Positions 1 through 6,790 of a DNA stretch of 12,143 nucleotides are shown here, piece by piece. How positions within the stretch are numbered: position 1 is the stretch's first letter; each line of letters starts with the position of its first letter. This DNA comes from Gallionellaceae bacterium (GTDB lineage Bacteria > Pseudomonadota > Gammaproteobacteria > Burkholderiales > Gallionellaceae): NCBI GenBank assembly GCA_030646595.1, contig JAUSKS010000292.1, positions 1-12,143 of the forward strand, in the 5' to 3' direction. The notes beneath the pieces were generated by a model. That model saw nothing but the letters and a program-made list of their open reading frames with translations, was not told the DNA's origin and ran no database searches. Made by a program: the position numbers and the translations under genes.

Positions 1-4
1 CCAT

Positions 5-1180
5 ATGTCACATTTGATGAACACCTACGCCCGCTTGCCCGTCACCTTTACGCACGGTGAAGGGGTGTGGTTGTGGGACAGCAATGGCAAGCGTTATCTG
101 GATGCACTGGCTGGCATTGCCGTCAATACGCTGGGGCATGCCCATCCACGTTTGACCGCAACGCTCAGTGCGCAGATCAATAAACTGATACATGTTTCCA
201 ATGTGTACCAGATACGCGAACAGGAAGCCTTGGCGGATCAATTGTGCCTGTTATCCAAAATGCAGGAAGTATTTCTGTGCAATTCCGGCTGTGAGGCGAA
301 CGAGGCAGCGATCAAGCTGGCACGGCTGTATGGACACAACAAGGGCATAGAAAACCCCAGCATCATTGTGATGGAAAAAGCGTTTCATGGCCGCACATTG
401 GCCACGCTTTCCGCCACCGGTAACCGCAAGGTGCAAGCTGGTTTCGAACCATTGGTTAAAGGGTTTGTGCGGGTTCCTTATAATGATCTGGATGCGATAC
501 GCCAAGTTGCTGAACACAACCATGATGTGGTGGCAGTATTGGTCGAGCCGATTCAAGGCGAAGGCGGCATCCGTACACTGGACATTCATTATCTGCAACA
601 GCTGCGCCAGATCTGCGATCAGCACGGCTGGTTATTAATGCTGGATGAAGTGCAATGCGGCATAGGCCGTACGGGTAAATGGTTCGCTCATCAGCACACG
701 GGCATCTTGCCCGATGTGATGACCCTGGCCAAAGGTTTGGGTTCTGGCGTCCCGGTGGGTGCTTGTCTGGCTGCGGGTAAAGCGGCAGGGACTTTCCAGC
801 CGGGCAATCATGGCTCTACTTTTGGCGGCAACCCTTTGGCCAGCACCGCCGCACTGACCACGCTGACGATTATGGAACAAGACCAGTTGCTGACCAAGGC
901 CACCACCGTTGGTAATTTCCTGATGCAAGGATTACAGCAGCGTTTGGAGCAGGTTGCGGGCGTAGTGGAAATTCGCGGTCAGGGACTGATCATCGGCATC
1001 GAGCTGAATAAACCTTGCGCGGAACTGGTCAAGCTGGCACTGGCACAAGGGCTGCTCATCAACGTCACCGCTGATAACGTCATCCGTTTATTGCCACCCT
1101 TGATATTTACGCAAGCAGAAGCGCAACAATTGCTGGATATGCTGTGTCCGCTGATTACTGATTTTCTGTCACGTGCCTGA
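5..1180 (+). CDS. argD: Acetylornithine aminotransferase (ArgD)
   Basis: This is a PLP-dependent class III aminotransferase of cytoplasmic arginine synthesis. It interconverts N-acetylglutamate semialdehyde and N2-acetylornithine, with glutamate as amino donor. At 391 aa it has the usual family length. Visible landmarks are the phosphate-binding NSGCEANEAA stretch (from N93), the cofactor-ring aspartate D214 in LDEVQCGIGRTG, and the Schiff-base lysine K243 in LAKGLGSGVPVG. The GSTFGGNPLA segment follows. The start at base 5 gives MSHLMNTYARLPV. A second in-frame ATG at 17 (MNTYARLP) is a possible alternative, and the ribosome binding site lies outside the window. The gene ends 6 nt before argF, so the two are almost certainly co-transcribed. 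Succinyldiaminopimelate or ornithine aminotransferase is possible by fold alone, but the argF/argG context favours ArgD. Confidence 0.95.
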   Translation: MSHLMNTYARLPVTFTHGEGVWLWDSNGKRYLDALAGIAVNTLGHAHPRLTATLSAQINKLIHVSNVYQIREQEALADQLCLLSKMQEVFLCNSGCEANEAAIKLARLYGHNKGIENPSIIVMEKAFHGRTLATLSATGNRKVQAGFEPLVKGFVRVPYNDLDAIRQVAEHNHDVVAVLVEPIQGEGGIRTLDIHYLQQLRQICDQHGWLLMLDEVQCGIGRTGKWFAHQHTGILPDVMTLAKGLGSGVPVGACLAAGKAAGTFQPGNHGSTFGGNPLASTAALTTLTIMEQDQLLTKATTVGNFLMQGLQQRLEQVAGVVEIRGQGLIIGIELNKPCAELVKLALAQGLLINVTADNVIRLLPPLIFTQAEAQQLLDMLCPLITDFLSRA

Positions 1181-1186
1181 ACCAAA

Positions 1187-2107
1187 ATGGACATCAAACA
1201 TTTTTTACAATTTAAGGATTTGAATCGTGCTGAGCTGGAGCATATTTTCGAGCGCACGCGCATGATCAAGCAGCGCTTCAAAGCTTATCAGACTTATCAT
1301 CCGCTGGCTGACCGCACGCTGGTAATGATCTTTGAAAAAAGCTCCACACGCACCCGCTTGTCATTTGAAGCAGGCATGCAGCAACTGGGCGGTAATGCCA
1401 TCTATCTCAACACGCGCGATTCGCAACTGGGGCGCGGCGAGCCGGTGGAAGACGCAGCGCAAGTCATTTCGCGCATGAGCGATCTGGTGATGATACGCAC
1501 CTTCGAGCAGGACATCATCGAGCGCTTTGCTGCCAACTCGCGCGTGCCGGTCATCAACGGCCTGACCAACGAATATCATCCCTGCCAGATTCTGGCCGAC
1601 ATCTACACTTACATCGAACAGCGCGGCAGCATCCAGGGCAAGACGGTGGCGTGGATAGGGGATTCCAATAATGTATGCAACACTTGGTTGCAGGCAGCGG
1701 AAGTGTTCGATTTCAATGTGCATGTGTCTACCCCGCCCGGCTATGAAGTCGAACCGGAACGTGCCGGCTTGTTTGGTGAAGACAACTACGAAGAATTCGC
1801 CGACCCGATGAAAGCCGCAGCCGGTGCCGATCTGGTGACCACCGATGTGTGGATCAGCATGGGCTTCGAGCGCGAAAATGACGCGCGCCGCAAAGCCTTT
1901 GCCGATTGGATCGTGGATGCGGAAATGATGTCGGTGGCCAAACCGGATGCCTTATTCATGCACTGCCTACCCGCTCATCGCGGCGAAGAAGTGGATGCTG
2001 CCGTGATTGATGGCCCGCAATCTGCAGTTTGGGATGAGGCGGAGAACAGGCTGCATGTGCAGAAGGCGCTGATGGAATATTTGTTACTGGGAAAAGTGAA
2101 TAACTAG
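1187..2107 (+). CDS. argF: Ornithine carbamoyltransferase (ArgF)
   Basis: This enzyme joins carbamoyl phosphate to ornithine to give citrulline, the step before ArgG. The 306-aa length is normal for the anabolic enzyme. The carbamoyl-phosphate loop S53-T-R-T-R57 (KSSTRTRLSFE) is intact, as are H131-P-C-Q134 and the ornithine-side H259-C-L-P262 motif (FMHCLPAHRGEEV). The ATG is 6 nt after the argD stop. No convincing Shine-Dalgarno is visible in that short gap or in the end of argD, so translational coupling to argD is likely. The next gene is not argG but the hicB antitoxin, after a 29-nt spacer. Confidence 0.96.
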   Translation: MDIKHFLQFKDLNRAELEHIFERTRMIKQRFKAYQTYHPLADRTLVMIFEKSSTRTRLSFEAGMQQLGGNAIYLNTRDSQLGRGEPVEDAAQVISRMSDLVMIRTFEQDIIERFAANSRVPVINGLTNEYHPCQILADIYTYIEQRGSIQGKTVAWIGDSNNVCNTWLQAAEVFDFNVHVSTPPGYEVEPERAGLFGEDNYEEFADPMKAAAGADLVTTDVWISMGFERENDARRKAFADWIVDAEMMSVAKPDALFMHCLPAHRGEEVDAAVIDGPQSAVWDEAENRLHVQKALMEYLLLGKVNN

Positions 2108-2127
2108 ACGCTAACCCACCCAACGAT

Positions 2128-2132
2128 GGAGG
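2128..2132 (+). promoter_or_regulatory. Ribosome binding site of hicB
   Basis: A GGAGG core lies 4 nt before the hicB ATG. It is the only strong Shine-Dalgarno sequence seen between argF and argG. The starts of hicA and argG lack comparable sites and overlap the preceding stop codons. This site may therefore serve, through reinitiation, the whole hicB-hicA-argG block. Confidence 0.7.
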
Positions 2133-2136
2133 TTCT

Positions 2137-2340
2137 ATGAAGCTGAAAGTGATTGTGCATGAAGCGGAAGAAGGGGGTTACTGGGCAGAAGTCCCGGCCA
2201 TTCCAGGTTGCTCTACACAGGGAGAAACTTTTGAAGAGTTGTTGCACAATCTTTATGAGGCGGTTGAAGGATGCCTGTCCGTAGATATTGCTCCTATTGC
2301 AGCCTCATCGCATGACCGCATTTTTGAAATTGCGGTATGA
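2137..2340 (+). CDS. hicB: HicB-family antitoxin (short form)
   Basis: This small 67-aa protein has the HicB signature: MKLKVIVHEAEEGGYWAEVP at the start, then IPGCSTQGETFEELLHNLYEAVEG. This is the partial RNase H-like fold with which HicB antitoxins bind and block the HicA toxin. It stops soon after that domain, so the C-terminal HTH or ribbon-helix-helix DNA-binding domain of longer HicB proteins (E. coli about 138 aa) is absent. Self-repression by this protein alone is therefore doubtful. Its stop overlaps the hicA start by ATGA. The antitoxin-first order is opposite to E. coli hicAB but is known in other HicBA pairs. The pair sits inside the arginine operon, between argF and argG. Confidence 0.88.
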   Translation: MKLKVIVHEAEEGGYWAEVPAIPGCSTQGETFEELLHNLYEAVEGCLSVDIAPIAASSHDRIFEIAV

Positions 2341-2543
2341 AACCAGTTTCCGGCAAGGAGCTGGCGCGTGTGCTTGAGCGTCGCGGCTGGACGTTGTTGC
2401 GGGTCAACGGCAGTCACCATATTTATGGTAAGCCAGGCAGCGTAATCAGACTGTCCGTGCCTATACACGGAAAACAAGCACTCAAAATTGGCTTATTACA
2501 TCATTTGCTTAAACTAGCGGAAATTTCAGAAAACGAACTATGA
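2337..2543 (+). CDS. hicA: HicA-family mRNA interferase toxin
   Basis: This 68-aa protein matches the HicA family, whose members cleave mRNA and have a double-stranded-RNA-binding-like fold. Family features run in order: an N-terminal [12 protein letters not shown] helix, a strand ending in NGSHHIY with the likely catalytic histidine at H27 (or H28), a strand RLSVPIHG, then [19 protein letters not shown] at the C-terminus. The length is usual and the gene looks intact. Its ATG overlaps the hicB stop (ATGA, 2337-2340) and its stop overlaps the argG start (ATGA, 2540-2543). No Shine-Dalgarno is evident before it, so translation probably depends on hicB translation, which would keep antitoxin in excess. 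Confidence 0.88.
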   Translation: MKPVSGKELARVLERRGWTLLRVNGSHHIYGKPGSVIRLSVPIHGKQALKIGLLHHLLKLAEISENEL

Positions 2544-3766
2544 ACGAAATCAAAAAAGTCGTCCTCGCCTACTCCGGCGGTCTGGATACCTCGGTCATCC
2601 TGAAGTGGTTGCAAGATACCTATCAGTGTGAAGTAGTCACCTTCACCGCTGACATCGGTCAAGGTGAAGAGCTGGAACCCGCACGCAAGAAGGCTTTGCA
2701 GTTTGGCATCAAACCGGAAAATATTTTCATTGATGATTTGCGCGAAGAATTCGTGCGTGATTTTGTGTTCCCCATGTTCCGTGCCAACACGGTTTATGAA
2801 GGGGAATACCTGCTCGGCACTTCCATCGCACGGCCCTTGATTGCCAAGCGTCAAATTGAAATTGCCAAACAGACTGGCGCGCAGGCAGTCGCGCATGGTG
2901 CCACTGGCAAGGGCAACGATCAGGTGCGCTTTGAACTCGGCTATTACGCGCTCAACCCGGCGATCAAGGTTATCGCGCCGTGGCGCGAATGGGATTTGCT
3001 GTCGCGCGAGAAGCTGATGGCTTATGCTGAAAAACACGGCATTCCAGTGGATATGAAACATAAGCAAGGCGGCTCACCCTACTCCATGGATGCCAATCTG
3101 CTGCACATCAGCTTCGAAGGCCGCCATCTGGAAAATCCTGCTGCCGAAGCGGAAGAAAGCATGTGGCGCTGGACCGTGTCGCCGGAGCAAGCACCGGATA
3201 CTGCCGAGTATCTCGACATCGAATACCAGCACGGTGACATTGTGGGCTTGAATGGCAAACAGCTTAGCCCAGCGCAAGTCCTTACCCAACTCAATAAGCT
3301 GGGCGGTAAACACGGTATAGGCCGTCTCGACTTAGTGGAAAACCGCTACGTCGGCATGAAGTCGCGTGGCTGTTACGAGACACCGGGTGGCACGATTATG
3401 CTACGTGCGCACCGCGCCATCGAATCAATCACGCTGGATCGTGAGGTCGCGCATCTAAAAGATGATCTGATGCCGCGCTATGCCAGCATGATCTATAACG
3501 GCTACTGGTGGTCGCCCGAACGCCGGGCATTGCAAACCCTGATTGACCATACGCAACAACAAGTCAATGGCTGGGTGCGCGTCAAGCTGTACAAAGGCAA
3601 TGTCATCGTCGTGGGCCGCGATTCCAAAACCAACTCTTTATTCGATCCCAACATCGCCACCTTCGAGGATGACAAGGGCGCTTATGATCAAAAAGATGCA
3701 GCAGGCTTCATCAAGCTGAACGCTTTGCGCATGCGCATCGCGGCAAAGTTAAATACCAGGAAATAA
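2540..3766 (+). CDS. argG: Argininosuccinate synthase (ArgG)
   Basis: This enzyme condenses citrulline with aspartate using ATP to make argininosuccinate, the penultimate step of arginine synthesis. The P-loop-like AYSGGLDTS motif lies at residues 10-18. The [13 protein letters not shown] citrulline/aspartate-binding stretch starts at G120, and [13 protein letters not shown] follows. The 408-aa length fits the short bacterial class rather than the 447-aa E. coli form. The ATG overlaps the hicA stop by 4 nt. The preceding 20 bases hold no good Shine-Dalgarno, only a distant GGAA, so initiation probably relies on ribosomes finishing hicA. This is an unusual dependence for a housekeeping gene. 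No argH is present in the window. Confidence 0.96.
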   Translation: MNEIKKVVLAYSGGLDTSVILKWLQDTYQCEVVTFTADIGQGEELEPARKKALQFGIKPENIFIDDLREEFVRDFVFPMFRANTVYEGEYLLGTSIARPLIAKRQIEIAKQTGAQAVAHGATGKGNDQVRFELGYYALNPAIKVIAPWREWDLLSREKLMAYAEKHGIPVDMKHKQGGSPYSMDANLLHISFEGRHLENPAAEAEESMWRWTVSPEQAPDTAEYLDIEYQHGDIVGLNGKQLSPAQVLTQLNKLGGKHGIGRLDLVENRYVGMKSRGCYETPGGTIMLRAHRAIESITLDREVAHLKDDLMPRYASMIYNGYWWSPERRALQTLIDHTQQQVNGWVRVKLYKGNVIVVGRDSKTNSLFDPNIATFEDDKGAYDQKDAAGFIKLNALRMRIAAKLNTRK

Positions 3767-3776
3767 GGAAATCACC

Positions 3777-4094
3777 ATGTCAGAAAAATTTGATAACGTC
3801 AGTGTCGTCAAAAAAGCCAATGTATTTTTTGATGGCCAATGCGTGTCGCATTCTGTGCTGTTCCCCGATGGCACTCGTAAAACGGTAGGCGTCATCATGC
3901 CTGGCAGCAAGCTCACCTTTAACGTCAGCACCCCTGAATTGATGGAAATCACCAGCGGCACCTGCCAAGTTAAACTGGCCAGTGAGGCCGCATTCAAACC
4001 TTATACTGCGGGTACCTCATTCAGCGTGGCTGCCAATAGCAGCTTTGAAATTCATGCTGAAGATGCCGTAAACTATGTTTGCAGTTTTGGTTAA
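3777..4094 (+). CDS. ppnP: Pyrimidine/purine nucleoside phosphorylase (PpnP, DUF1255)
   Basis: This small cupin-fold protein belongs to the YaiE/PpnP family, whose E. coli member phosphorolyses several nucleosides to free base and ribose-1-phosphate. Its 105 aa are slightly more than the E. coli protein (about 94 aa). Family landmarks are the start FDNVSVVKKANVFFDGQCVSH, then VLFPDGTRKTVGVIMPG, FNVSTPELMEITSG, and the C-terminal FSVAANSSFEIHAEDAVNYVCSF. An AAGGA Shine-Dalgarno (3765-3769) overlaps the argG stop and is 7 nt from the ATG. The gap to argG is only 10 nt, so it is very likely in the arg transcript. It may be the last gene before the palindromic element downstream. Confidence 0.92.
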   Translation: MSEKFDNVSVVKKANVFFDGQCVSHSVLFPDGTRKTVGVIMPGSKLTFNVSTPELMEITSGTCQVKLASEAAFKPYTAGTSFSVAANSSFEIHAEDAVNYVCSFG

Positions 4095-4106
4095 TATAAA
4101 ACCTTT

Positions 4107-4258
4107 TACCACAGAGACACAGAGGCACAGAGAAAATCCTGAGAAATACTTATCTTAGTGTGTCAGTGACCAGATAATCCGCAAACTGGTCTGTGACTTG
4201 GAGCTGGCTCATGCAGAGTTTTCCTTGTTTTTCTCTGTGCCTCTATGTCTCTGTGGTA
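4107..4258. repeat. Palindromic element with 30-bp terminal inverted repeats
   Basis: The left arm (4107-4136) begins TACCACAGAGACACAGAGGC. The right arm (4229-4258) is its reverse complement with a single mismatch (C at 4120 opposite A at 4245), giving 29 of 30 pairs. A weaker A/T match continues outside, with ATAAAA at 4096-4101 against TTTTAT at 4267-4272. The whole unit fills the 189-nt gap between ppnP and yajQ and has no coding capacity. The CCACAGAGACACAGAGG type of arm resembles, from memory, interspersed repeats found in many bacterial genomes. A non-autonomous MITE or REP-type element is plausible. In RNA it would form a long hairpin between the two genes. Confidence 0.8.
4162..4197. 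repeat. Nested hairpin inside the palindromic element
   Basis: Twelve-base arms at 4162-4173 (GTCAGTGACCAG) and 4186-4197 (CTGGTCTGTGAC) pair at 10 of 12 positions, with a 2-base internal mismatch and a 12-base loop. The hairpin lies between the two long outer arms, so the complete element could fold as a long stem closing an inner stem-loop. There is no T-run after it, so it is not a standard terminator. Confidence 0.55.
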
Positions 4259-4283
4259 GATTTTAATTTTATAAGGACTCACT

Positions 4284-4772
4284 ATGCCCTCGTTCGATAT
4301 CGTGTCCGAAGTAGACAAGACCGAAGTTAAAAATGCGCTCGAGCAGACCAACAAGGAAGTAAGCACACGTTTTGATTTTAAGGGCTCGGATGCGCGCGTG
4401 GAACAGGCCGAATTGGTGCTGACTGTCCATGCCGACAATGAATTTCAGCTCAACCAGGTACAGGATATTCTTAACGCCAAGTTGATCAAGCGTGGTGTGG
4501 ATATCAAATGCCTGGAGATCAGCGACAAAATCGACAAGGTCAGCGGCAACAAAGTAAAGCGTTCGTGCACCGTAAAAGTAGGCGTGGAAATCGAACTGGC
4601 CAAGAAAATTGTCAAGCTCCTGAAAGAAAGCAAGATGAAAGTGCAGGCCAGCATTCAGGGTGATACCGTGCGCGTCAGCGGCAAAAACCGCGATGATCTG
4701 CAACAGGCCATTGCCTTCATCAAAAAATCCATTACGGACTTTCCATTGCAGTACCAGAATTTCCGCGACTGA
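4284..4772 (+). CDS. yajQ: YajQ-family nucleotide-binding protein
   Basis: This 162-aa protein matches the YajQ family (UPF0234), made of two ferredoxin-like domains. Members bind nucleic acid or nucleotides, and a Xanthomonas homologue was reported as a cyclic-di-GMP receptor. Hallmarks are the N-terminal [33 protein letters not shown] (about residues 32-45), and the C-terminal [17 protein letters not shown] followed by [10 protein letters not shown]. Family length is normal. An AAGGA ribosome binding site (4273-4277) is 6 nt before the ATG. It lies just outside the right arm of the inverted-repeat element, which may separate this gene's expression from ppnP. Its precise role here cannot be read from sequence. 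Confidence 0.93.
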   Translation: MPSFDIVSEVDKTEVKNALEQTNKEVSTRFDFKGSDARVEQAELVLTVHADNEFQLNQVQDILNAKLIKRGVDIKCLEISDKIDKVSGNKVKRSCTVKVGVEIELAKKIVKLLKESKMKVQASIQGDTVRVSGKNRDDLQQAIAFIKKSITDFPLQYQNFRD

Positions 4773-4803
4773 TCGCAAAGGTTGTATCTCTGAATTTCAT
4801 TAT

Positions 4804-4809
4804 AAGGAG
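4804..4809 (+). promoter_or_regulatory. Ribosome binding site of the peptidase-hydrolase gene
   Basis: AAGGAG lies 6 nt before the ATG at 4816, a near-ideal Shine-Dalgarno. It fixes the start of the 637-aa protein and shows that the gene is translated independently of yajQ, which ends 43 nt earlier. No convincing -35/-10 pair was found in the short gap. Confidence 0.7.
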
Positions 4810-4815
4810 ATTTAA

Positions 4816-6729
4816 ATGTCAGCAAAAAAAAGCTCACGTTCAAGCCAGAAAAAATCGCCCTCCTCTGTTGTTCCCAAACGTAATGTTATTCCCGACAAGT
4901 TAGATCTGCGCGACCGACCTTATTTGCCGCCAGTCGCAGTGATACCGGGTGCAATCCTCGAACCCAAAACGCCTATCCCGGTGCTAAACCAGGGCGACAC
5001 CAATGCCTGCACCGGCTTTGCCCTGGCCAGTGTGCTTTTTCACTTGCAACATGCTGCCCGCCGCAAGCCTGCTCATTATCAAGTGTCACCATTCATGTTG
5101 TATTCCATGGCTCGCCGTTATGATGAATTTCCCGGCGACCCCCAGGTAGACACAGGATCCAGCTTGCGCGGAGCAATGAAGGGTTGGTACAAGCATGGCG
5201 TGTGCGCACATACGCTATGGACTAATGAAGCGATGCCCACCGCTCCCATCAGAAAAGCGACAGACGACTGGTGGCTAGACGCAGTAAGGCGTCCGCTGGG
5301 TGCTTATTACCGTGTGGATACGCGCTCGGTTACTGATATGCATGTGGCATTGAATGAAATTGGCATTCTATATGCCAGCGCGATTTGTCATAGCGGTTGG
5401 GATGTTGGATTTTCTGCCAAACAAAAATCCGGGTGGTGGACCATACCTGTACAACAAGCGAGCGCAAGTGATGGCGGCCATGCCTTTGCTATCGTAGGCT
5501 ATAACCGCGATGGCTTCATTATTCAGAACTCATGGGGTACAGGGTGGGGCAGCAAGGGCCTCGCTGTGCTCACTTATGAAGATTGGCTGGATAATGCGAT
5601 GGACTGCTGGGTCGCCCAGTTGGGCGTGGTGACTGATCTGCATCTGGAGATTGCACAATCCAAGACCTTACGCTTGCGCGATGGCAAGGTGCAACTGGCC
5701 AGCGATTCGTCCTTGCGCAAACGAGAACTCAGTCCCTTCATCATAGACATGGAGAATAATGGGCGGCTCAGCAACACTGGCGATTTCCGCACTCAGGATA
5801 GTGACCTCGAGGCGCTGGTCAATTTGCATCTGGGCGCGGCCCGCCAGGCCTGGGGGCTGGATAAAACAGCACCGGTAGACATTGCCATTTATGCCCATGG
5901 CGGTTTAACCTCGGAGGGCGATGCGGCAGAAACAGCGGCGCTGTGGATACCGGCGCTATATGACAATAAAATTTTTCCGATTTTTCTGATGTGGGAAACC
6001 GATCTTTTATCTACGCTCAAGAATCGCCTGGAAGATCTGTTGCAGGGACAACCGCGTCCTACCGGCGGCCTGATGGATAGCTTCAAGAGCTGGTGGAACG
6101 AGCGACTGGAAAAATTACTGGCCAAACCCGGCACTGTGATCTGGGGCGAGATGAAACAAAATGCGGTGGCCATTTCCACCGCTGCCGATAGCGGTGGAGC
6201 CAAGCTTTATAATGCCTGCCAGCGCTCTCCCTACTTTGCCGATCCGAGCAAAGTGCGCTTGCATTTAATTGGCCACTCAGCAGGCTCTATCCTGCATAGC
6301 CATGTGATAGAACGGCTAGGTGGTGCAGGCTGGAATTTTGAGAGTGTCAATTTTATGGCACCGGCGGTGCGCGTGGATACGTTCCAGAGCAAGGTAATCC
6401 CGGCCATTAAAAATGGCAAGATCAAAAGCTATAACCAATTTCATCTGGCTGACGGACAGGAGCTTAAAGACCCAACGTGCAAGCCGATTCTAGGCTATAG
6501 CCGTTCTTTGCTATACCTGGTTTCGCGTTCATTTGAAAAAGGGGAGACTACTCCCATACTGGGCATGGAAAAATATTTCCAAAGTTTGATTGCGCCACAA
6601 AAACTGCGCGGAGTACGTAGCTGGGTTGCTCCCAACAAGGAATCCAGCAGTACCACACATGGCGATTTTGATAGTGATGCAACGACACTAGCCAGCGTCA
6701 TTGCACTGATTAAAGGAAAGCTGCCTTAA
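4816..6729 (+). CDS. Papain-like (C1) cysteine peptidase fused to a serine alpha/beta hydrolase
   Basis: This 637-aa protein appears to combine two enzymes. Residues 1-25 are Lys/Ser-rich and probably disordered, with no signal peptide. A C1 peptidase core follows, from about 27 (KLDLRDRPYLPP) to 270. It has oxyanion glutamine Q59 and nucleophile C65 in NQGDTNACTGFA, H222 in GGHAFAIVGYN, and N238 in QNSWGTGWG. The Q-to-C (6) and H-to-N (16) spacings equal those of papain (19/25, 159/175). No inhibitory propeptide of the I29 type is visible. After a linker, residues from about 350 look like an alpha/beta hydrolase: HGGL (361-364) as oxyanion loop, GHSAGS with S488 as nucleophile, D546 after a beta strand as possible acid, and H615 near the C-terminus as possible base. 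I do not recognise a named family with this exact architecture. It could act on proteins and esters or lipids, perhaps as an effector, toxin or defence enzyme, but no substrate is evident. It is convergent with pnp. Confidence 0.85.
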   Translation: MSAKKSSRSSQKKSPSSVVPKRNVIPDKLDLRDRPYLPPVAVIPGAILEPKTPIPVLNQGDTNACTGFALASVLFHLQHAARRKPAHYQVSPFMLYSMARRYDEFPGDPQVDTGSSLRGAMKGWYKHGVCAHTLWTNEAMPTAPIRKATDDWWLDAVRRPLGAYYRVDTRSVTDMHVALNEIGILYASAICHSGWDVGFSAKQKSGWWTIPVQQASASDGGHAFAIVGYNRDGFIIQNSWGTGWGSKGLAVLTYEDWLDNAMDCWVAQLGVVTDLHLEIAQSKTLRLRDGKVQLASDSSLRKRELSPFIIDMENNGRLSNTGDFRTQDSDLEALVNLHLGAARQAWGLDKTAPVDIAIYAHGGLTSEGDAAETAALWIPALYDNKIFPIFLMWETDLLSTLKNRLEDLLQGQPRPTGGLMDSFKSWWNERLEKLLAKPGTVIWGEMKQNAVAISTAADSGGAKLYNACQRSPYFADPSKVRLHLIGHSAGSILHSHVIERLGGAGWNFESVNFMAPAVRVDTFQSKVIPAIKNGKIKSYNQFHLADGQELKDPTCKPILGYSRSLLYLVSRSFEKGETTPILGMEKYFQSLIAPQKLRGVRSWVAPNKESSSTTHGDFDSDATTLASVIALIKGKLP

Positions 6730-6750
6730 ATTTATTCCATCTCGCCAATT

Positions 6751-6778
6751 GTAGGGGTGCGATGAATCGCACCCCTAC
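6751..6778. repeat. Perfect 12-bp stem palindrome between convergent genes
   Basis: GTAGGGGTGCGA (6751-6762) and TCGCACCCCTAC (6767-6778) are perfect reverse complements around a TGAA loop. The palindrome lies in the 61-nt gap between the stop of the peptidase-hydrolase gene and the stop of pnp, where a bidirectional terminator would be expected. However, neither strand has a T-run after the stem, so it is not a canonical intrinsic terminator. It may still protect 3' ends or stop transcription with Rho. A GTAGGGG-type interspersed REP-like repeat is an equally good reading. Confidence 0.7.
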
Positions 6779-6790
6779 ACCTGCATGGAA

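Noticed and set aside
2501..3067. A 188-aa open frame on the minus strand over argG
   Set aside because: It mirrors conserved argG sequence, has no recognisable motif and crosses the tightly packed hicA-argG junction.
4107..4258. CRISPR array or degenerate CRISPR
   Set aside because: The two related segments are inverted, not direct, repeats. There are only two, and no cas gene is present.
4163..4438. A minus-strand open frame overlapping the inverted-repeat element and yajQ
   Set aside because: It reads through the palindromic repeat and antisense to yajQ. Its sequence is low-complexity and unlike any family I know.
4746..4810. Promoter between yajQ and the peptidase-hydrolase gene
   Set aside because: TTGTAT and TATAAG-like boxes exist, but their spacing (about 13 nt) is too short for a sigma-70 promoter.
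6751..6778. Canonical rho-independent terminator
   Set aside because: The stem is perfect, but no T-run follows it on either strand, so it is reported as a palindrome with possible terminator function only.
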